A stretch of 64,000 nucleotides of DNA from Leptidea sinapis (Eukaryota; Arthropoda; Insecta; Lepidoptera; Pieridae): contig NC_066311.1 of the NCBI RefSeq assembly GCF_905404315.1, forward strand, positions 7,316,001 through 7,380,000. The letters are read 5' to 3'. Under the pieces are notes generated by a model. That model searched no databases. It was given only the letters and a program-made list of their open reading frames with translations, and was not told the DNA's origin. The translations under genes were made by a program, and so were the position numbers. This document shows, in pieces, positions 53,901 to 62,900 of this stretch. Each line of letters begins with the position of its first letter. Within the stretch, counting starts at the first letter, position 1.

Positions 53901-56900
53901 GAACAGGGACATGTTTACAAAGTTGCACCTACAGTGGCTTATAATCTATTAATTTCCAGATACTGTACTTACTGCCCAGAAATTACAAGTTGGCTAAAGC
54001 AACTAAATCTGCAGCTCTATAAGAGACCCGAGTACGATAACCTACTTTGTCACCTGGACTCGATGATATTGGAAGATATCCATCTCGAGCTGAACAATGA
54101 CTTCCATTGGGACATGGCGATTGGAGAAGTAAGTGTTAAATGGCTAAAATAATTTATTAACTGCTACCGTAAAATAAGTTACGTTGAATATTTGTTGTGT
54201 TACCACTCTTCATATACCTTTTCTTTCTTCCAATCTCTCTTCCTTTGTATCTCCTGCGAAATCAATTTCCTTATGTATTGCGTATGAGTAGTGTTTGTAA
54301 AAAATATTACACACTGCGATCCACAAGCTTGTGTCATGATCCATTTATTATTGCAGATAATATCTACTCGTAACTACACAAAGTATGAACTTAACAAGTC
54401 ATTGAACGAATTTCTAGAACTTGTAGAACAGAATATTCTAGAAGACATCACAGCTAATACAACGAGGATAACAGACTGTTTAGCTCATAATATCTCTCGT
54501 AATGCAATGGGTAATGCTACTTTGTAAGTACCTTTTAAAACAAATCTGTATTATATGAAAGTAAAGGATACCCGCTCATATATTAGAATGATTGTAATCG
54601 AACCTGAACTAGTTGCGATTGTAATGAGCCTGAGCGATTTTTTTCGTCAAATATAACTCTGTGGTAAAGAAATAAGTTTTTTTGCAGTTAGTCTAAATAT
54701 CCTAACTGACATATCTGGTGACCAGTGAGCTAGTTTGTCCTACTCTTGCATAAGATAAACAATCACTCTGAAATCATTTAGCATATTGTGTATGTGTAAA
54801 CTCCCCCTTAGTTTCTTGCGCTCTTTTTTATCAAATTTGAGGCATTATTCTTCTTTTCCAAATGGGTGGAAACAAAATTTGCATTGTTATGTTGCACTAT
54901 GGTGACTAAGTGAGAGGTAAAGAAGACTTTCACAATAATAGTAAAATAATCATAATATAGGCAAACTAGATGAAGAATGCGACAGAAAAGCCACAAAAGC
55001 ATTGAATTTGATCGCTTATTGAATGTATTCAACTCTTCACAAAGACTTAGCATTCTAGTTGAAATTTTTAATGAGATATCTGGTTTTAGATTTGCAAAGG
55101 TACTTTCCCGAACTATAACATTATTTAAAGCAGAATTACCTCATTTGCAAGAAATAAATGGAATAACAGAAGTAAAATATTTTAAAAATCTAGAAAGCGA
55201 AGTGGCTCATAATCTTGTACTTGATGTGCCTCTTGTGGACTGTTTGAAAGATTCTAAACAATTTTTGGATGATATTGCTAATGTGATGCATGGTGAAATA
55301 TTAGATGATATTAAGGATTCCAATATAGACATACGTTTGGTAAGTACTTTTATACTTTATTCGTTAGTATTTTAGAGAGAACTGCTATGGTGGATGGATT
55401 TAGGTATAACGGTAAATATGCAAAGACATACATTAACAGAATGCAGGGAATATTTTATTATTAATATATGGAATGGGCAAATGATAGATAACTCTATAAA
55501 AATTGTCTTTTTCCTTTCATCCATCGAGCCAAAGATACAATGATAAACATACTATACAGCCAAGCTCCAACTTTTTACCATATATGTTTTTTGTGGCTTA
55601 TTTTAGTAGGATTATTATTTACATTTTAGAAATCAATAAAAATATGGCCTTTAGGGACGCTCCTAGGTATGATATTTGACTAAATTACTATCAATAAAAT
55701 CGGAGTATTTTTATAGACAAATTTTAGTCAGTAAAAAAAATGAGAGGCTAGTCTTTGGATCATTTTATTCTTTCTATGCACAAAGAGTACTGCAGCAAAA
55801 CTTATCAGACTTACATCAATGAAATACCCATGATTTTCCAATATGCCTAAATATTTGCTTTTGACGAAAATAATATTTAAATACTATGAATATTTTAATA
55901 TTTACACTATGTTTTATATTTTCAGATTAACGATTCAGTAAACGATATTGAAGTAGTTAAACTAAAAAGCAATGATTGGCAAGTAATATGCAGTAATTAT
56001 AATTGTAGTGAGATCCTTACAGCCATAAACAATCAATTGGATTTTTTGAACGTTGCTAAAATGGTGAGCTCAAACAAACTTTTAGTTTCATTTCAAGGTT
56101 TGATATAAGATTAAATATTCATCATAATCATCATCAACCGGAAGACGTCCAATGCCGGACAAAGGCCTCCCCCAAAGATGTCCACGACAAACGCAGGACC
56201 ATCGCTGCCCTCATCCAACTCATTCTGGTGATCTTGACCAAATCGTTGGTCCGTCTTGTGGGGGCCTACCAACACTGCATCTTCCGGTACGTGGTCGCCA
56301 TTCGAGGACTTATCTGTCCCTACTATGTGCCCTGTCTACGGCCACTTCAGTTTTACAATCATTTGGGCTATGTCAGTGACTTTGGTTCCCTACGGATCTT
56401 CTCATTTCTGATTCGATATTAAATTTATCGAGTTGAAATAATGAAGCGATGGAATAAAATTTAAATGCCAATAAATGTCTTAAAATAGATACCAGTACTC
56501 CAACATGAAGAATTCTGGCGATTCAACTTCATAACTAACATACTGCGTCCAAGTGAAGCTGTAGTGGAGAGCATCAGTACCATTCTTGGGTTTCTAAGTA
56601 AAATGGATGTGGAAAATGCCGCGAAAGGAAATTTAGCTTCTGTGATTAATGTTGCTATGCAGCTATTGATGGATGATTTTTTGAATGGGATCACATACAG
56701 GTACTTAACGTAAATAATTTTACAAATTAAACTTTTCACGTCCCTTCAAGTCGCGTGCTCGTTATCCCTTCATATAATAAAAAAAGGGTGTGTGTACTTA
56801 TATATGCACGCAAGAAGTTACTTCTTTGGCCTAACAAAGCAAAAATCATTAACATGATTTATTCCTCGTGCTTTTCTACGTTTTTAGAAAGAAGAATTTT

Positions 56901-59900
56901 GTAAAAATCTTGCAAAGATGTTTTTGACAATTAATTATTAAATAATGAATACGGCTGTATGGGCTTGAACCCTTTGCCTGTCCTAATAATGGACGAAGAA
57001 ATCCAAAAAAGAATAAAGAATGACGCTAACGTAAGAAAATTTTAGGAACCAACTTCAACCTGTTACTTTTGTGTTACAGTTATGTGCATCTTAAAATTTC
57101 ACCCTCATCATTTTTTCATAACGCGCCTAAAGAAGTATAACTTTAAAAACATTGAGAATTTTATAGAGTTTTTGACATGAGAATCACATGAAAGTGAGAA
57201 CTCGAAACTGAATCATTGCAATTCTTAAGATTATTTTTCTATATTTATATAATTTTACTGTTTCCAGGCACGTACTAGTAAAAAAAGAAGGACTCCACGC
57301 TGTGATATTAGCAAGTGAAGCACCTTTATGCTAGTGTGTGTGCGGTTACGGGGTATACCAGTTACACAATTTTTTCTCCCGTAAATAATCACATATCCAC
57401 AAATACTTTTATGTTATTGTTTTAACAGTTTTTCACAACGCACGACGGCATTTTTAAAATATTTTATTGATACGCAAACTGATCTGTCACAGACGATGAC
57501 TTTTGTCATAATGGCCGCCTATCGGCCTGTAGTAGTGTAAGTGTGTGCGTGGGGCTATGTATTTACACGTTAATCGGCTTGTTTTGGTGCTACACTGTTA
57601 TGTAAAGTGACACGGAGTCCTTATTTTTTTCTAGTCCGCGTTTCCAGGTTATTTTGTTTGAAAATGTTTGTAATGGATGTGAGGAGTTGGAATTTAATCT
57701 TATTAACATTAGAATGCTATTAACAGTTATTTAAATTAAGTACTTTATTATTATAACTTATTCCGTTATTTATTATATTGTTTCCAGTATTAATCGGATT
57801 TTATCAGAAGTAAAGCCGTTTTTACATGACACGGTTTTGGATGTAGATATAAATTCCTTAACTCAAGGGCTGCGTGTCATACATCAACTAAAGAACGACA
57901 TTATTGAAAACGATGTTAAAAGTAAGATGCCCAATATATTTATACATTCACAGCGTCATCTAACGCTAAGTAACGCAGCTTAATACTTAACACACACACA
58001 ACATAATAAATATGTAATCCAGTTTTTACCAGATTATCAAATGATTTTTATATTAAATTCGATTGTAAAATTATCATGAATAAATAGATAGTCTTCAACA
58101 AATAATGAAATATATTATTTTTCAGTTAAGATTGCTGATGTCTTTGTGAATCCAGAAAAAATAAAACTTTCTATGATCAATAAAGGTATAAATAAGACTG
58201 AATTCTGGACACAAACTGCACCTGAGCTGCAAGAAGGCTATATAAATTTAAAGCCAGTAAGTAAACTTATCAATCTTACTCATATCTTCGAAGAAATTTT
58301 TGGCAAAGGAAATTAGTTCTACAATTTTACACAGGATGCTGGCTAGATTATGAGTACCACAACGGTGCCTTCTGCCGTGAAGCAGTTATGTGTAAACATT
58401 ACTGTTTTTAGGTTTGAAGGGCGCCGTAGCTAGTGAAATTACTGGGCAAATGAGACTTAACCCATGTCTCAAGGTGACGAGCACAATTGTAGTGCCATTC
58501 AGTACTTTTGGGTTTTTCAAGAATTCTGAGCGGCACTGCATTGTAATGGGCAGGGAACATCAATTACCATCTACTGAACGTCCTGCTCGTCTCGTCCCTT
58601 ATTTTCATAAAAAAAATCCTATTTAATTCTGGTTATGTACCCCATTTTGGGTATAAGCCTCCGCCAACTTTTTCCGCTTTTCTCTATCCTTGCCCTGATC
58701 GATCCAGTTTCTGCACAATGTCATCTGCCCATCGCTGCTTTGGTCTACCAGTGCTTCTTTTACCTAGTGTTCTTTTGATCCTGTGATCTCAAGGATCAAG
58801 ATCGGATGTTTTTTTTAAGGAATTTCAAATAAAAAAAAATCGCAAGCAACTTACAATCATTAACAATGTACAGGATATTTTAATAGTTTTACAAACTATT
58901 TTTAGCTGTTTTCACGAAAACATGGCACTTACCAGATAAGTGATTTTGTATGCAAAATCGAGAATATTTCACAAGTATTTACACTGAGCACAACAGAGAA
59001 TATAAAAGCGAAGGAATTATACTCGCTGGTAGCAGACCAGTTTTGTGGAATGACAGACGAACATGCAAAACAGATAATACCTATACTGATTGAAAACATC
59101 AATTTTACTTATATTTTGGATCAGGTGATTATTTTTTTATTATATTTTTGTTATTAATATAATATTTTTTTATGTTTCAATAGGGTGGTACATTAAATGG
59201 GTAGACAACATGTGACGCCCTGCAAGGGTACAGCAATGTTAGACATAAAATAAATAAGTCTTATACATTTTATACATTCTTACGATATTAAAAATACAGA
59301 CAATACCACTATTATTATTAGTATAACTATTTATTTCTATATTAAAAACTAATTCTCACAATTAGTGTAATTAAAAAATTCGGGTAAATCGTCGAAGCAT
59401 TTTGATATTGAAATTGAAATTTTTAAGATGTCTTTTAAATAGAGAAGGCTTCCCTTTATTTTTAATTTCGTTTGGGATGTGATTGTAAATTTTTATTGCC
59501 ATGTGGTGAGGGCACGTAGAGTAGATTAGGTAGTATTATTATATATTCTTATATAGATCTTAATATGTTCTTATTTTAAACAGGTTAAAGAACTACTGCT
59601 TACTAAACTTTACAAAGCATCAAACTTAACCCAAGAGGAAGGAGTCGAGGTTTTCTCAAAGCTGAGTGAGATGACAACTTTCTTACCTAAGGTTCAGGAT
59701 AGTGTAGCCAATATAACAGGGACTCTGGCACAAGAGCCCTTATTCCAACGCCTTAAGAGTGGATTTTCAATCGGCGGTTTAATGTCTTGTAAGTTTTATA
59801 GCTGTCAACTAAATAACTTAAACAATTTTTATGCAAATTTTATTATTGTCATAAGATTTACGATCGAGTATTTCTATTGCATATACTTTGCACAGATTAT

Positions 59901-62900
59901 AAAAAAATGTTTAATGATTAAGCTATTATTATTTTGAAATAAATAATAGTTTAAAATTAACATCAATTCCTGCCTTATAGACCATAGATGAAAATTATAT
60001 AAATTTACAAAAATCTAAAAATAATGTATTTTCATCGGTCCTCGATAAATCTACGAAGTTTAGATCGAAATCTGCCGTTTAAAGTGGGTCAAAATTGCGC
60101 CCAAATGAGTCGGTTACAAACTGTTAAGTTTTTTGAATGTCCATAAGCGTTAATTTTGTATCTATCTGAATACTTAATTATCTTTATTTATAACCTACAA
60201 ATTACAATTATTATGCGAAATTAATGCTTTAGAATACTATTTAATTATAAACTTTAAACAACTTAAATTAGATTTGAACTTGGGGAATAAAATGGGTTTT
60301 TGAAATGTTTATATTATTGTCATTATTTTTTCTAAAATTAAAATCAAACATTTCATAACAAAATAAGACACCATAAATAGGTGTCTACGCTAGTTATTCT
60401 GTTAAAATCAATTCTGATATTATCTCATCTTTGTCAAAATTGAGGTAATTTTTTGAATATCATTAGTAATATTAACCTAAGTCTTATCACTTATTGAACG
60501 TCAAAAACTACCACCCATTTAAAATAGACTGCCTCAGACCTGAGAAGAACGGGCGCAAGTAACTCAGCAAGCTACTTTTTTTATAACAATATGGATAACA
60601 ATGTAATATCGTACATTAAACATTTACAATTGAAGAGTCTGGGGGTGTTCGCTTCATTTCCAGTCTGTGGTATCATTAAGAAAATCGTTTATGCTATAGT
60701 AACCTTTCCCACACAAACATTATTTAACAATTTTTTTAAATTTCCTAACACCTAATTTCATATTGTAGAAGCATATACATCGCCCAATAGAAAACTTACT
60801 AACTCAACTTAACCGAGTAGTAGACACAACAAATTTATGTTTGTTCCTCGTGTTAATGTTATGATTGTCGCAGTTCCTAGCAAATACCTCAATGTGCTTA
60901 TGAAAATAATATAGAACATTTTCAAGAATATATTGAGAAGCAACAGTCAAAATGTTCATTTCTGTAAATTTTTCTCTTAGTTATTCTTTAGGACGTAAGT
61001 TATAATTAGTATTGACTTTACTATGTTTTTATTATTTCAGCTCCCGACGTTCTATCCGAGGTGGGGAAGATGATTTGCGGCAAACCGTTCTACACAGGAA
61101 TCAGCCGCTTCTACAAAACTGTCGTCAGCTCTATCAATCTCTCCAGCCAGCCAGATAAGGAGCAGCTACAAGTTCTTCCCAGTAATTATTACGTTTTCGT
61201 TCATCTATGTCAATTCCAGTCAATTCCAGGCAATAGCTGAACCACACATAACTCAGTACGATTCAAAATGAATTTTATTAGAGGGCATTTAAGTTGCTAT
61301 TTTATTGAATATTTCTATGTTGTTTGGTTGTAGCAATATGATCTTAAGAAAGAGAATCTGCATACTTCAGAGTTTCTCTTTCGTTATAGAAGTGCTTAGG
61401 CGGAGTTAATTTCTTATCATCTGGTGAGCAGTATCCTCATTCGTCCTTCTCATCAACATAATCATCATTTCAGCCGGTAAACGTCCACTGCTAGATAATG
61501 GCCTTCCCAAAAATCGCCATGACGATCGGTCCTGCGCTGCCCTCATCCAACCTATTCCGGCGATCTAGACAAGATAATCAGTCCGTCTTGTGAGGGGCGT
61601 ACCAACACTACGTCTTCCGGTACGTGGTCGCCATTCTTTTGTCCTTCTATATGAAGAAATGGTAACTATGGTTTGTTTGGTCAGCCGATTTTTGCCGCTC
61701 GGTGTACACCGAGATAGTGAAGATGGACGGAGGCAAGATCGTGTGGAGCTTCGTGAAGCCACTGCTGATGGGCAAGATCTTGTACACCCCACGAGTACCT
61801 GCTGTCCAAATGATTATTGATAAGGTACTGTTACTTAATTAAAATTTCCATACCTTCAAACGAATTAACATAAAAAATGCTAATTAAGAAAAAGATAACA
61901 AATATATTACTTACTCTCAACAATTGCTTGGTATAGGATGACTTACAATAAATTTAACTCACTGTATACATAATAATGATAATGTAAATAAAATAAATCT
62001 GCGCTTACTGTAGTAGAAGACGTTTTGCTACAGAATTGCCATCTATAGTTTCTTCCTTCAAAAACTTAATTTATCGACTTAACAAAAAAGTAACTTACTA
62101 CCTGATGGCTGAGATTTCATCCGCCTAGATAAAGGGTTTTTTAAAAATAATAGGCAAGTTTAGAATTGAAGATTGTCTCATGTCCTTATTCCAGTTCCGG
62201 TTCCCGTTTTCACTCCCGTTCCCAACACTATATGAATCTTATTTCGAGGAAGACAGCTATGGCAAACTAAACCTACTACTGATATATAGTTATAGCTTAT
62301 TGACGGGATTTTCAGTTATACAAAAATCCCGCGAGAATGATGGATTTTGCTTCCTACGTACTTTCCCAAGCTCTAGTCTATCGCTGTACCAACTTTCATC
62401 AAAATCAGTTCAGTAGCTACGGCGTAAAAGCGTAACAAACAAACTTACATTCACATTCATATTATTAGAAGGGATTATAAGTATTTGTAATTTTAATGTT
62501 TTAGGCAAACTCAACATTTAAACCAATGGTGAAATTATTCAACTTAGTGCACTCATTTGCGCCGGCTTTCTCTACAATCGACACCATATCCTCGCACAAA
62601 GATGGATTGAGGGCTTTGACTGAGCTGCTTTCTTCGGATCAGTACCAGGAGATACGGAAAGCACTTATTGGTGACGTCGCCCCACCTAATATTAATGTCG
62701 ATGACTTAATGGACGGCCTTGGTGACACCAAAGTAAGTTTATATAAAAACTATTGCATGCTACACCTTCACTGAATGTACCTTTATATTTATCAGGGCCG
62801 AATTTACGAACAACGTTGCGAGCTTAAGAAGTTTTTCTATTGAATATTTTTGTGGGAACACGATGTATCGAATATAACCAGCAGGCAAATTAAAATTTAC

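Noticed and set aside
57268..57333. Regular ABCA exon between 30 and 31
   Set aside because: It reads into a stop after 21 codons, while exon 30 joins exon 31 in phase. Kept only as a possible alternative end.
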